Assembly (NCBI RefSeq): GCF_040655735.1
Contig: NZ_JBFAKK010000004.1
Span: forward strand, 496,001-560,000
DNA: 64,000 bases
Source of the DNA: Phytomonospora sp040655735
GTDB lineage: Bacteria; Actinomycetota; Actinomycetes; Mycobacteriales; Micromonosporaceae
Direction: 5' to 3'
Below, piece by piece: positions 24,395 through 33,212 of the stretch; within the stretch, counting starts at the first letter, position 1; the number at the start of each line of letters is the position of its first letter. The notes beneath the pieces were generated by a model, which was not told the DNA's origin, made no database searches, and saw nothing but the letters and a program-made list of their open reading frames with translations. The position numbers and the translations under genes were made by a program.

Positions 24395-24919
24395 AAACTG
24401 CGCCCCGGGCAGAAGGTGCTGATCATCGGAGCCTCCGGCAGCGTCGGCTCCTACGCCGTCCAGCTCGCCGCGCAGTTCGGAGCCGAGGTCACCGGAGTGT
24501 GCAGCGGCCGCAACACCGAACTCGTCTCCTCGCTCGGCGCCCACCATGTCATCGACTACACCGCCACCGACTTCACCGCCTCCGGCGAGACCTACGACGT
24601 CGTCTTCGACACCGTCGGCCGCAGCACCTTCGCGCGCGCCAAGGGATCCCTCACCCGCCGCGGCTGCTACCTCGCCACCACCGGCCTCGACAACGCGCTG
24701 CTCGCGGTGTGGACCTCGATCACCGGCGGCCGGCAGGTGCGCGGCGGACTGTCGGTCGACAAGCGGGCGGCCCTCGCCTACCTGCGCGAACGCGTCGAGG
24801 CCGGGGCCCTGCGCGTCGTCATCGACCGCACGTACCCGCTCGACCGCATCGCCGAGGCCCGCCGCCACGTCGACACCGGACACAAACGCGGCAACGTCGT
24901 GATCACCGTTCACGAGTGA
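24395..24919 (+). pseudogene. 5'-truncated zinc-type/quinone oxidoreductase (MDR family)
   Basis: About 174 residues of an MDR reductase survive: the Rossmann half (KLRPGQKVLIIGASGSVG, then QLAAQFGAEVTGVC) through to the normal C-terminus (GHKRGNVVITVHE). The N-terminal GroES-like catalytic domain of about 120-150 residues is absent. Upstream sequence in the same frame is non-homologous and overlaps the start of the opposite-strand MFS gene. No plausible start with a ribosome-binding site precedes the fragment. This looks like a rearrangement scar. Confidence 0.8.
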
Positions 24920-24987
24920 CCCCGCGAGGATCGGGCCCGAGTACGCTTCCGCCTCGTGCCCAGCCCGATCCGACCGCCGGAGCCCGC

Positions 24988-26214
24988 GTGACCGTCCAGC
25001 ATTTACCCGTCAGCGGACACCGCGACTTCCGTCGACTGTGGACCGGCCGGGCCGTCAGCCAGTTCGGCTCCGACATCGGCGCCGTCGCGCTGCCCCTGAT
25101 CGCCGTCACCGTCGTCGAGGCCACCGCCTTCCAGGTGACCCTCCTCGCCGCCGTCGCCGCCTGCTCCACCCTGCTGTTCTCGTTCCCCATCGGCGGCCTC
25201 GTCGAGTATCGCCGCAAACGCCCCGTCCTCATCGCCACCGACCTGATCCGCGCGGTCGCGCTCGCCTCCGTGCCGCTGGCGGCGATGACGGGGTGGCTGA
25301 CCTTCGCACACCTGTGCGTCATCACCGCGATCAACACCGTCTGCCAGATCGCCTTCGCCTCCGCCTCGGCGGCGCACCTCAAGGCACTGGTCTCGCCGGA
25401 GCGGATCCTCGACGCCAACAGCCGTCTGGAAGGAACGACCTGGCTGAGCCTGACCGTCGGCCGCTCCCTCGGCGGAGTACTGGTGGCGGCGCTGAGCGCG
25501 GTCGGCACCCTCCTGCTCGACGCCGCCTCCTTCCTCGTGGGCACCCTGGCCATCCTCCGACTGCGGGCCCCCGAGCCCGAGCCGCCGAAGCGGCGAGCCG
25601 ACCGGAACCGGCGGGACGAGCTGCTCGCCGGTCTCCGCTTCGTCCGCGCCGACCCCTACCTGCGGCGCCTGCTGGCCGCCTGGATCGTGTTCGCCGGCGC
25701 GTCCGGCATGGCCTTCCCCATCAGCACCGTCTTCTACCTGCGCGACCTCGGCTTCACCCCGTGGCAGTACGGGCTGCTCATGGGGATCCCGTCCCTCGGC
25801 GGCTTTCTCGGGTCGCGGGTCGTGCGTGTTTCGGCGGCTCGCTGGGGGACCACCCGCATCCTTCGCTGGACGAGCGTCCTCAGGGCCCTCTGGTACGCGC
25901 TCATTCCGCTCGCGCAACCCGGGGTCGGCGGGCTCGTCCTCGCCGGTGCCGGCTTCACCGGCGTGCTCTTCTTCTCCTCCATCGCCAACTCCACGATGAA
26001 CGGCTACCGCCAACTGCGGACCCCCGACGACCTCCAGGTCCGCGTCGCCGTGCTCTGGACCTTCGCGACCACACTCACCCAACCCGTGTTCATCCTGCTC
26101 GGCGGTGTGGTCGCGATGGCCGTCGGCAACCGCACGGCGCTCCTCGTGGCGACGGCCGTGATGGCCTCGGCGACGCTCCTGCTGCCGCGCAACCGGCACG
26201 GTGAGGGTGGGTAG
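24988..26214 (+). CDS. MFS transporter (second MFS_3-like pump)
   Basis: A 408-residue membrane protein of the same group as the pump at 23-24 kb (SGHRDFRRLWTGRAVSQFGSDIG at the N-terminus, ALVSPERILDANSRLEGTTWLSLTVGRSLGG in the middle). I chose GTG 24988, preceded by CCGGAG. Codon 6 is TTA, a possible translational brake if the host uses a bldA-like tRNA. It probably exports a metabolite or drug. Confidence 0.9.
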   Translation: MTVQHLPVSGHRDFRRLWTGRAVSQFGSDIGAVALPLIAVTVVEATAFQVTLLAAVAACSTLLFSFPIGGLVEYRRKRPVLIATDLIRAVALASVPLAAMTGWLTFAHLCVITAINTVCQIAFASASAAHLKALVSPERILDANSRLEGTTWLSLTVGRSLGGVLVAALSAVGTLLLDAASFLVGTLAILRLRAPEPEPPKRRADRNRRDELLAGLRFVRADPYLRRLLAAWIVFAGASGMAFPISTVFYLRDLGFTPWQYGLLMGIPSLGGFLGSRVVRVSAARWGTTRILRWTSVLRALWYALIPLAQPGVGGLVLAGAGFTGVLFFSSIANSTMNGYRQLRTPDDLQVRVAVLWTFATTLTQPVFILLGGVVAMAVGNRTALLVATAVMASATLLLPRNRHGEGG

Positions 26215-26249
26215 CCGGGCCTCGGCTGCCGCCGGGTGTGGCCGTACCG

Positions 26250-26558
26250 TCACCCGAAGGCCAGCCGGACCAGAGCCGTCACGACCATTCCCGCCGCGAT
26301 CGAGAGGATCATCGGAACCCGGCGCAGGTAGGCCACGGCCACCGTCGCGAGTCCCGCGAGCAGGGCCCAGTCCAGGCCTGTCCACCGTGGACCCGCCACG
26401 TCCACGATCAGCAGTCCCGCGAGCAGCACCGGCGCCAGCAAGGCGATGACGCCCCGTGCCGAGCGGGGGAGTTCACGGTCGCCGAGCAGCGCGGGGCCCG
26501 CCGCCTTGAAGGTGAAGCTGATCAGCGCGACACACGCGATGGCTCCCCACAGGTTCAC
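26250..26558 (-). CDS. azlD: AzlD-family branched-chain amino acid transport subunit
   Basis: A 102-residue protein with four hydrophobic segments, starting VNLWGAIACVALISFTFKAAGPALLG. GTG 26558 overlaps the azlC stop by 4 bp (GTGA) and has GGGGAGG upstream. AzlD pairs with AzlC to export branched-chain amino acids or their analogues. Confidence 0.88.
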   Translation of the reverse strand: MNLWGAIACVALISFTFKAAGPALLGDRELPRSARGVIALLAPVLLAGLLIVDVAGPRWTGLDWALLAGLATVAVAYLRRVPMILSIAAGMVVTALVRLAFG

Positions 26559-27274
26559 GAGGCCTCCCCACCGCCGCTGTCGCCGCCGCGCAGTCCGAGC
26601 AGGGCCGCGACGCTCGCCCCCACCAGCGCCAGCCCCGCCGGGACCACGAACACCAGCCCCGCGGCGATCGACGCGCCCAGCCCCGCCGCGACGCGCGCCA
26701 TCCGCGACCGGCGCAGCTCGTCGATGAGCAGGAGAAGGAAGAAGGCGGGGAAGACTAGGTCGAGGCCAAGTGCCTCCACCAGCTTCTCCGGCGGCGCGAC
26801 CAGGACGCCGAGCGCCGTGCCTGCCACCCACGCGGGCCACTGCACCGCCGTCGCGCCGAAGAGCTTCCAGCGGTCGAAGCGCCCGTCGCCCAGGTGCGCC
26901 GAGGCCCAGGAGCCGTCGACGACCGTCTGCCCCTCCAGCGCGCGCCGGAAGCGTCCGCCCCGCAGATCCCCGGCGACGGCCACTCCCATGGGGATGAAGC
27001 GGCCGTTGATGAGCGCCGCCGCCATGATCGCGGTCGGGATGCCGCCGCCACCGGCGAGCGCGGCCGCCAGCGCGAACTGCGCCGAGCCCGAGAAGACCAC
27101 CAGCGAACACACGATCGGCGCCAGCACTCCCCACCCCTCGGCCCGCGCCAGCGCACCGAAGGTCACCGCCAGGACGAATGCGGCCGACGCGAGGCCGACG
27201 CCCACCTTGACACCCGCCAGGAAGCGGAGCCGGGGCGAGACATCGTCGATGTCGGCCGAGGGATTCGCGTCCAT
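26555..27274 (-). CDS. azlC: AzlC-family branched-chain amino acid exporter
   Basis: A 239-residue protein with hydrophobic segments and the AzlC signature LVVFSGSAQFALAAALAGGG, followed by ALINGRFIPMGVAVA. It forms a two-gene operon with azlD by a 4-bp overlap. Exporters of this type are often regulated by Lrp-like proteins; no adjacent regulator is visible. Confidence 0.92.
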   Translation of the reverse strand: MDANPSADIDDVSPRLRFLAGVKVGVGLASAAFVLAVTFGALARAEGWGVLAPIVCSLVVFSGSAQFALAAALAGGGGIPTAIMAAALINGRFIPMGVAVAGDLRGGRFRRALEGQTVVDGSWASAHLGDGRFDRWKLFGATAVQWPAWVAGTALGVLVAPPEKLVEALGLDLVFPAFFLLLLIDELRRSRMARVAAGLGASIAAGLVFVVPAGLALVGASVAALLGLRGGDSGGGEAS

Positions 27275-27337
27275 CCGGCGAGGCTAACTCGATCTCGCGG
27301 GGCAGGCGAGGGTGGAAGGCGCGGATTCCCTCTCAGC

Positions 27338-27979
27338 TCAGGGGAGCGCCGCCATCTGGCGGAGCCGTTCGAGGACGGCGTGGACGTCGGCCGCGGCGCG
27401 GTGTCCACCGTCGAGCGGATGCCAGCGGTAGTGGTCGCGGCAGTCGTCCCACTCCCCGGCCCAGGCGGCGTGGGCGTGCATCGCACATGACGTGCGGTCG
27501 CGCAGGTCGATGAGCCACGCGAAGGGTTCCGGGCGCCGCACCCGGATGCCGAAGACCCAGCCGAGGACATTGAGTACACCGCGCCACGCGGAGGAGGGCG
27601 GACTCGGGTGCGCGACATCCGCGCGGGCGATCTCCCGGGCGAGGACGCCGAGGTCGAACGCGGAGTTGTAGATGATGACGTGTCTGCCGCGCAGCGCGCG
27701 CACGAGCTTCGGGTAGAGGTCCACCCACCGCATCGCGCCGGCGACGTCCGCGTCGCGGATGCCGTGGACGCGGGTGGCGCCGGCGGGAATGGCGAACCCC
27801 GGATCGACCAGCTCGTCGAGGAGCATTCTCCCGCCCGTGGTGACAACGGCGATCTCGACGAGGTATCCGCCCAGGCCGGTGGTCTCGGTGTCGAGGACGA
27901 CCGCGTTCGGGTCGGCGAGGACATGGCGCGCCCAGTCGGTCGGCCTCCAGCCGGGGATGCCCCGACTCCAGTCGCTCAT
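27338..27979 (-). CDS. DEDDh 3'-5' exonuclease (DnaQ/Pol III epsilon-like)
   Basis: A 213-residue protein with the exonuclease motifs in order: ExoI VLDTETTGLGG, ExoII YNSAFDLGVLA and ExoIII GGHRAAADVHAVLERL, giving the D-E-D-H-D set. It is a free-standing exonuclease for repair or RNA processing rather than a polymerase subunit, as no polymerase domain or gene is nearby. Start ATG 27979 follows GAGGATC. Confidence 0.9.
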   Translation of the reverse strand: MSDWSRGIPGWRPTDWARHVLADPNAVVLDTETTGLGGYLVEIAVVTTGGRMLLDELVDPGFAIPAGATRVHGIRDADVAGAMRWVDLYPKLVRALRGRHVIIYNSAFDLGVLAREIARADVAHPSPPSSAWRGVLNVLGWVFGIRVRRPEPFAWLIDLRDRTSCAMHAHAAWAGEWDDCRDHYRWHPLDGGHRAAADVHAVLERLRQMAALP

Positions 27980-28102
27980 CGATCCTCAACGGATGGCGCC
28001 GCCACGCCGACCAGACTATTCGGCGACCCCCGCCGCCACCGCCCGAACGAGCCGACCCCGCACCCCCGCCGCGAACTGGCGCAGGCCAGCCATGATGTCT
28101 CG

Positions 28103-28633
28103 ATGCAGGAAACCGTCGACCCGAACAGCATCCTCCTTCGCCTGTGCTGCGCGTTCGTCACGGGCGCGGCCATCGGGGGCATCGTGGTCGCGGTGGTGAT
28201 GACCGCCAGGTCGCGGGCGCTCCAGGTGCCCGCCGCGCCGCCGTCCTGGCCCCGGCTCTCCTACGAACTGCGCCCGGCCCGCCCCGGCAACGCCTGGAAG
28301 GGCCGCCCCGAACCCGGCGAGATCTGGTGGGCGCGGGTGCCGGCCAGGGGAGGCAAGAGGGTCGACCGGCCCTGGCTCGTGATCAGGACGCACCGCAACA
28401 TCGTCGAGGCGCTCGCCATCACCGAACGAGCCGAAGGCCCCGACGGAGACCACCTCGCGATCGCCACCGCCTCGTGGAACCGGAAGGCCGTCCACGACAC
28501 CGTCGTCGACCTCGGCGAGCCCGCGATCGTGACCGACCACGCCCTGCGGAGAATGGCCGCCCGCTGCGACGACGAGACCTGGGCCGCCGTCGCCGCGCGG
28601 CACGACGTCGGCTGGGCCGTCCCACCGGAGTGA
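28103..28633 (+). CDS. Membrane-anchored MazF/PemK-like domain protein
   Basis: A 176-residue protein. Residues about 13-35 are a single transmembrane segment (LLRLCCAFVTGAAIGGIVVA). The C-terminal part begins PEPGEIWWARVPARGGKRVDRPWLVI, the first strands of the MazF/PemK SH3-like fold. No antitoxin ORF is adjacent, and a membrane anchor is not usual for MazF, so this is more likely a PemK-like protein of other function than a classical toxin. It is divergent from the exonuclease gene. Confidence 0.75.
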   Translation: MQETVDPNSILLRLCCAFVTGAAIGGIVVAVVMTARSRALQVPAAPPSWPRLSYELRPARPGNAWKGRPEPGEIWWARVPARGGKRVDRPWLVIRTHRNIVEALAITERAEGPDGDHLAIATASWNRKAVHDTVVDLGEPAIVTDHALRRMAARCDDETWAAVAARHDVGWAVPPE

Positions 28634-28697
28634 CGCCCGCGCAACTCCACGACGCGGCCGAGTGGCCGGACCACGAACACGGCCCGACATAACCCCG

Positions 28698-28726
28698 TTG
28701 CGGCGCCCCGGGCTCGTGCCTAGCGT
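28698..28726 (+). promoter_or_regulatory. Sigma-70-type promoter of the GNAT gene
   Basis: The -35 TTGCGG (28698-28703), a 17-bp spacer and the -10 TAGCGT (28721-28726) are followed 6 bp later by the GTG start codon. The transcript would be leaderless. Confidence 0.65.
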
Positions 28727-28732
28727 GACACC

Positions 28733-29377
28733 GTGCACAGCTACCCGCCCCTGAACCTGCGAGTGACCACCCCCCGCCTGGAACTCGCCGGTGCCACCGA
28801 CGACCTCCTCGACCGCCTGGCGCCTCTCGTCCGCGAGGGCAAGGCCATGGCCCGGCCGGCGCCCTACGACGACCCGATCTCGCTGTACGAGGAGGACCCC
28901 GACAAGCGGGTCGCCAAGTGGCTTCGAGGCATCTGGAGGGGGCGCGGCAAGGTCGACGCCGACTTCTGGCGCCTGTACCTCGTCGTCCTCGTCGACGGCG
29001 CCCCCGTGGGGATGCAGGACCTGATGGGGGACCGGTTCGCCAGTTTCGGCACCGTCACCAGCTTCTCCTGGCTGTCGGCGGACCTGCGCGGCCGGGGACT
29101 CGGGCGGGAGATGCGCCAGGCGGTCCTGCACCTGGCCTTCGACGGTCTCGCGGCCAAGGAGGCGGAGAGCGACGCCTTCGCCGACAACCTCGCGTCCAAC
29201 GGCGTCTCACGCGCCCTGGGCTACGAACCCAATGGAACGACCTGGGACACCCGCCAAGGCGAAGCGGGCGAGATCCAGCGCTGGCGGCTCACCCGGGAAG
29301 CGTGGCTGCCCCGCCGTCGCGGCGACATCGGGATCGAGCACCTCGACGAAACGAAGGCCACGCTCGACCTGCCCTGA
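28733..29377 (+). CDS. GNAT-family N-acetyltransferase
   Basis: A 214-residue acetyltransferase with the acetyl-CoA loop region SFSWLSADLRGRGLGREMRQAVLHLAF (pattern RGRGLG) and a following ASNGVSRALGYEPNG typical of RimJ/RimL-like members. GTG 28733 has no Shine-Dalgarno sequence but sits right after a good promoter, so it is probably leaderless. It transfers acetyl to an amine of an unknown small molecule or protein. Confidence 0.88.
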   Translation: MHSYPPLNLRVTTPRLELAGATDDLLDRLAPLVREGKAMARPAPYDDPISLYEEDPDKRVAKWLRGIWRGRGKVDADFWRLYLVVLVDGAPVGMQDLMGDRFASFGTVTSFSWLSADLRGRGLGREMRQAVLHLAFDGLAAKEAESDAFADNLASNGVSRALGYEPNGTTWDTRQGEAGEIQRWRLTREAWLPRRRGDIGIEHLDETKATLDLP

Positions 29378-29522
29378 CCAGCACTCCGCGAAATCATCCT
29401 CTGTCGTCTCATTTCCGGTGATATCGGACGCGTTTTCGCTACGATACTCGCTGTGGGCGTGCCGTCGCTTCGGGCTGTAGCGCCAGACCGGTCCCGGCTA
29501 GACGACCCGAGGGAGAGACCGC

Positions 29523-31022
29523 ATGGCCGAGCAGCCGAACATCCTGATCATCTGGGGCGACGACATCGGGCTCAGCAACCTGAGCTGCTACAGCGACGGC
29601 CTGATGGGATACCGCACCCCGAACATCGATCGGCTCGCCGACGAGGGGGTGCGGTTCACCGACTACTACGGCGAGCAGAGCTGCACCGCCGGCCGCGCCG
29701 CGTTCATCACCGGCCAGAACCCCTACCGGACCGGCCTCACGAAGGTCGGCTTCCCCGGCGCCAAGATCGGCCTGGCGGCCGAGGATCCGACGATCGCCAC
29801 GGCGCTCAAGGAGCAGGGTTACGCCACCGGCCAGTTCGGCAAGAACCACTTCGGCGACCGCGACGAATACCTCCCGACGATGCACGGCTTCGACGAGTTC
29901 TTCGGCAACCTCTACCACCTCAACGCCGAGGAGGAGCCCGAGCACCCCGACTACCCGCCGGCCGAGGACTTCCCGAACTTCCGCGAGCGGTTCGGTCCGC
30001 GCGGCGTCATCAAGTCGTGGGCCAACGGCGACGGCACCCAGCGCATCGAGGACACCGGCGCCCTGACGCGCAAGCGGATGGAGACCTGCGACGAGGAGTT
30101 CCGCGACGCGACCGTCGACTTCATGCGCCGCCAGCACGAGTCGGACACGCCTTTCTTCGTGTGGTTCAACACCACGCACATGCACTTTCGGACCCACACC
30201 AGGGAACAGGACCTCGGCCGGTCCGGGCGCTGGCAGTCGCCCTACCACGACACGATGATCTACCACGACGAGATCGTCGGCCAGGTGCTCGACGAGCTCG
30301 ACGCGCTCGGCATCGCCGACAACACGATCGTCATGTACTCCACGGACAACGGGCCGCACATGAACTCCTGGCCCGACGCCGGCATGACGCCGTTCCGCAA
30401 CGAGAAGGACTCCAACTGGGAGGGCGCCTACCGGGTGCCCTGCGTGGTGCGCTGGCCGGGCAAGATCCCCGCCGGGACCGTGCTCAACGGCATCGTCAGC
30501 CACAACGACTGGTTCGTGACGCTGCTGGCCGCCGCGGGCAACCCCGACGTCGCCGAACAGCTCAGAGAGGGCACCGACCTGGCCGGCACCTCGTACCGGG
30601 TGCATCTCGACGGCCACGACCAGCTGCGGTACATCACCGGCGAGAGCGACGAGAGCGCCCGTCGCGACTTCTTCTACGTCTCCGACGACGGCGACCTGAC
30701 CGCGCTGCGCTTCGACAACTGGAAGATCGTGTTCCTGGAGCAACGCGCCCCGGGAACGCTGCAGGTCTGGGTGGAGCCCTACACCGAGCTGCGGGTACCC
30801 AAGATCTTCAACCTGCGCACCGACCCGTACGAACGGGCCGACATCACCTCGAACACGTACTTCGACTGGCTCATCAGCCACGCGTACCTGCTGGTGCCGG
30901 CACAGATGTACGTCGCCAAGCTCCTCCAGACGCTGCAGACCTTCCCACCGCGCCAGGAGCCGGCGTCGTTCAACATCGAAAAGGTGATCGCGAAGCTGAA
31001 AGCCGGTATGCAGAGCGCATGA
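29523..31022 (+). CDS. Type I arylsulfatase
   Basis: A 499-residue sulfatase. Metal ligands are seen in WGDDIG (D13, D14) and STDNGPH. The formylglycine motif is C54-T-A-G-R58 in SCTAGRAAF, a CxAxR variant of the usual CxPxR. No signal peptide is present, so it works in the cytoplasm. It hydrolyses a sulfate ester; the substrate is unknown. The start ATG has GAGGGAGAG upstream. It heads an operon that includes its own maturase (FGE), a methyltransferase and a HAD phosphatase. Confidence 0.93.
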   Translation: MAEQPNILIIWGDDIGLSNLSCYSDGLMGYRTPNIDRLADEGVRFTDYYGEQSCTAGRAAFITGQNPYRTGLTKVGFPGAKIGLAAEDPTIATALKEQGYATGQFGKNHFGDRDEYLPTMHGFDEFFGNLYHLNAEEEPEHPDYPPAEDFPNFRERFGPRGVIKSWANGDGTQRIEDTGALTRKRMETCDEEFRDATVDFMRRQHESDTPFFVWFNTTHMHFRTHTREQDLGRSGRWQSPYHDTMIYHDEIVGQVLDELDALGIADNTIVMYSTDNGPHMNSWPDAGMTPFRNEKDSNWEGAYRVPCVVRWPGKIPAGTVLNGIVSHNDWFVTLLAAAGNPDVAEQLREGTDLAGTSYRVHLDGHDQLRYITGESDESARRDFFYVSDDGDLTALRFDNWKIVFLEQRAPGTLQVWVEPYTELRVPKIFNLRTDPYERADITSNTYFDWLISHAYLLVPAQMYVAKLLQTLQTFPPRQEPASFNIEKVIAKLKAGMQSA

Positions 31023-31035
31023 CACGGTCACTGTG

Positions 31036-32253
31036 ATGTCCGGGACTCCGCCCGTGCGCGGACTCGGCGACGTCGTCGAGCGGTTCTACGACCGACACCC
31101 CTACCCGCCACCGGCCAAGGACCTCGAAGCCGTCGCGGCGCGCACGGGCGCCCGGCTGGAGCGGCGGTCGGCTCACCACCTCGTGTGGCCCGAACGGCCC
31201 TACGGGGCGCCCCAGCGCGTCCTGATCGCCGGGTGCGGCACCAGCCAGGCGGCCCGCCACGCGCTGCTGCGCCCCGACGACGAGGTCGTCGGCATCGATG
31301 TCAGCTCCACCGGCATCGAACACACGCGACGGCTCGCCGACCGCCACGGATCGACGAACCTGACCCTCCACCGGCTCGCCGTCGAGGACGTCGCCGAACT
31401 CGGCGAGACCTTCGACCACGTCGTCTGCACGGGAGTGCTGCACCACCTGGCCGACCCGCTCACCGGGCTGCGCTCGCTGCGGTCCGTCCTCGCGCCCGGG
31501 GGCGCCGTCACGCTCATGGTGTACGCGCCCTACGGCCGCGCCGGCGTCTACCTGATACAGGACTACTGCCGGCGGCTCGGCGTCACCACCAGTGGGGACG
31601 ACCTCGCCGACCTGGTGGCGACGCTCCGGGAGATACCCGGCGCCCACCCGCTGAGCCGCCTGCTGCGCGAGTCGCGGGACTTCCTCGACGACGACGCCCT
31701 GGCCGACGCCCTGCTGAACCCGCGCGACCGGGCCTACACCGTCGGCGAGCTGCTCGAACTCATCGCCGCCGCCGGGCTGCGCTTCGGCCGCTGGGCCCGC
31801 CAGGCGCCCTACCTCCCGGACTGCGGGTCGATCAGCGAGACACCGCACGCCGCCCGCATCGCCGCGCTTCCCGTCGCCGAGCAGCACGCCGCCCTGGAAC
31901 TGTTCCGCGGCACGCTCGCGCGCCACACCGTGATCGCCTACGACGAGGCCGACGAGACCTCCGGGCGGGTGGACTTCGCCGACCCCGCCGCCGAGCGCTG
32001 GCGGCCGATCCGGGTGCCGACCGCGATCGCCATCGAGGAACGGCTTCCGCCCGGAGCCGCCGCGGCCCTGCTGAACCGGGCACACGGCGAGACCGACCTC
32101 GTCACCTTCGTCACCGAGGCCGAACTGGCCATGTTCCGCCGCGTCGACGGCAGCCGGACCGTCGGCGAGCTGGGGCCGGACGCGCGGCCGTTCGCCGAGC
32201 GCCTCTACCGGCACGACCTGGTGGTCATCGACGCGTCAGGAGCGACACCATGA
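31036..32253 (+). CDS. Class I SAM-dependent methyltransferase with C-terminal winged-helix-like extension
   Basis: A 405-residue protein. The SAM site is VLIAGCGTSQAA (62-73) with acidic D88 in GIDVSS, then CTGVLHHLADP. The region after residue 150 is not part of the core fold. The last ~60 residues (AELAMFRRVDGSRTVGEL...FAERLYRHDLVVI) resemble a PqqD-like/RRE or winged-helix module, a weak resemblance. ATG 31036 is directly preceded by an in-frame GTG. It starts 13 bp after the sulfatase stop and overlaps the FGE gene by 4 bp. Its substrate is unknown; linkage suggests a role in the same sulfatase pathway. Confidence 0.85.
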   Translation: MSGTPPVRGLGDVVERFYDRHPYPPPAKDLEAVAARTGARLERRSAHHLVWPERPYGAPQRVLIAGCGTSQAARHALLRPDDEVVGIDVSSTGIEHTRRLADRHGSTNLTLHRLAVEDVAELGETFDHVVCTGVLHHLADPLTGLRSLRSVLAPGGAVTLMVYAPYGRAGVYLIQDYCRRLGVTTSGDDLADLVATLREIPGAHPLSRLLRESRDFLDDDALADALLNPRDRAYTVGELLELIAAAGLRFGRWARQAPYLPDCGSISETPHAARIAALPVAEQHAALELFRGTLARHTVIAYDEADETSGRVDFADPAAERWRPIRVPTAIAIEERLPPGAAAALLNRAHGETDLVTFVTEAELAMFRRVDGSRTVGELGPDARPFAERLYRHDLVVIDASGATP

Positions 32254-33212
32254 CCCAAGTCCTCACCGGCCACGACGTCGTCCGGCTGGCCGGCGGCGCG
32301 TTCACCATGGGGTCGGACGAGCACTATCCCGAGGAGGCACCGGCGCACCGCGTGCGGGTGGGCCCCTTCGGGATCGACCGCCACCAGGTGACCAACCGGC
32401 GGTTCGCGGCCTTCGTCGCGGCCACCGGCTACCGCACGGTCGCCGAGCGGCCCCTCGACCCGGCCGACTTCCCGGGCGCGCCGCCCGAGAACCTCGTGCC
32501 CGGCTCGATGGTGTTCACGCCCACCGCCGGTCCGGTCGACCTGCGCCACCTGAGCCAGTGGTGGACCTGGCGGCCGGGTGCGTGCTGGTCGCGGCCCGAA
32601 GGACCCGGCAGTTCGATCCGCGACCGCCTCCACCACCCGGTCGTCCACGTCTCGCACGAGGACGCGGCGGCCTACGCCGCCTGGGCCGGCGCGCGGCTCC
32701 CGACGGAGGCCGAGTGGGAGCTGGCGGCCCGCGGCGGCATCGAGGGCGCCGCGTTCACCTGGGGCGACCGGGCCCGGCCCGACGGCCGGATCATGGCCAA
32801 CACCTGGGACGGCCCCGACTTCCCCTGGCGCTCGACCGGCGAGTCCGGGTGGGAGCGGACCTCCCCCGTCGGAACCTTCCCGCCCAACGGCTTCGGGCTG
32901 CACGACATGGCGGGCAACGTGTGGGAGTGGACCGACGACTGGTGGTCGGCGCGCCACCCCGAGGACGCGGGCAAACCCTGCTGCGTCCCGACCGACCCAC
33001 GCGGGGGAGGGCCGGAGGGCAGCTTCGATCCCGCCCAGCCCCAGTTCCGCGTCCCCCGCAAAGTGATCAAGGGCGGCTCGCACCTGTGCGCCGACACCTA
33101 CTGCCTGCGCTACCGCCCCGCCGCGCGACGCCCACAGGTGATCGACACCGGCATGAGCCACGTCGGCTTCCGCTGCGCGTGGACCGAACCCGCCGACGAG
33201 GAGAGCACATGA
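32250..33212 (+). CDS. Formylglycine-generating enzyme (sulfatase maturase)
   Basis: A 320-residue FGE-sulfatase-family protein (RLAGGAFTMGSDEHYPEE at the N-terminus, LPTEAEWELAARGG, GLHDMAGNVWEWTDDWW). Both copper-coordinating active-site cysteines of true aerobic FGEs are present, C280 and C285 (HLCADTYCLRYRPAARR). That separates it from the many FGE-fold paralogues lacking them. It oxidises the sulfatase active-site Cys to formylglycine. It overlaps both neighbours by 4 bp (ATGA), so it is made together with the sulfatase, its presumed client. Confidence 0.93.
   Translation: MTQVLTGHDVVRLAGGAFTMGSDEHYPEEAPAHRVRVGPFGIDRHQVTNRRFAAFVAATGYRTVAERPLDPADFPGAPPENLVPGSMVFTPTAGPVDLRHLSQWWTWRPGACWSRPEGPGSSIRDRLHHPVVHVSHEDAAAYAAWAGARLPTEAEWELAARGGIEGAAFTWGDRARPDGRIMANTWDGPDFPWRSTGESGWERTSPVGTFPPNGFGLHDMAGNVWEWTDDWWSARHPEDAGKPCCVPTDPRGGGPEGSFDPAQPQFRVPRKVIKGGSHLCADTYCLRYRPAARRPQVIDTGMSHVGFRCAWTEPADEEST

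Noticed and set aside
28103..28633. Calling a MazF/MazE toxin-antitoxin pair
   Set aside because: No antitoxin-like small ORF lies upstream or downstream, and the transmembrane anchor is atypical.
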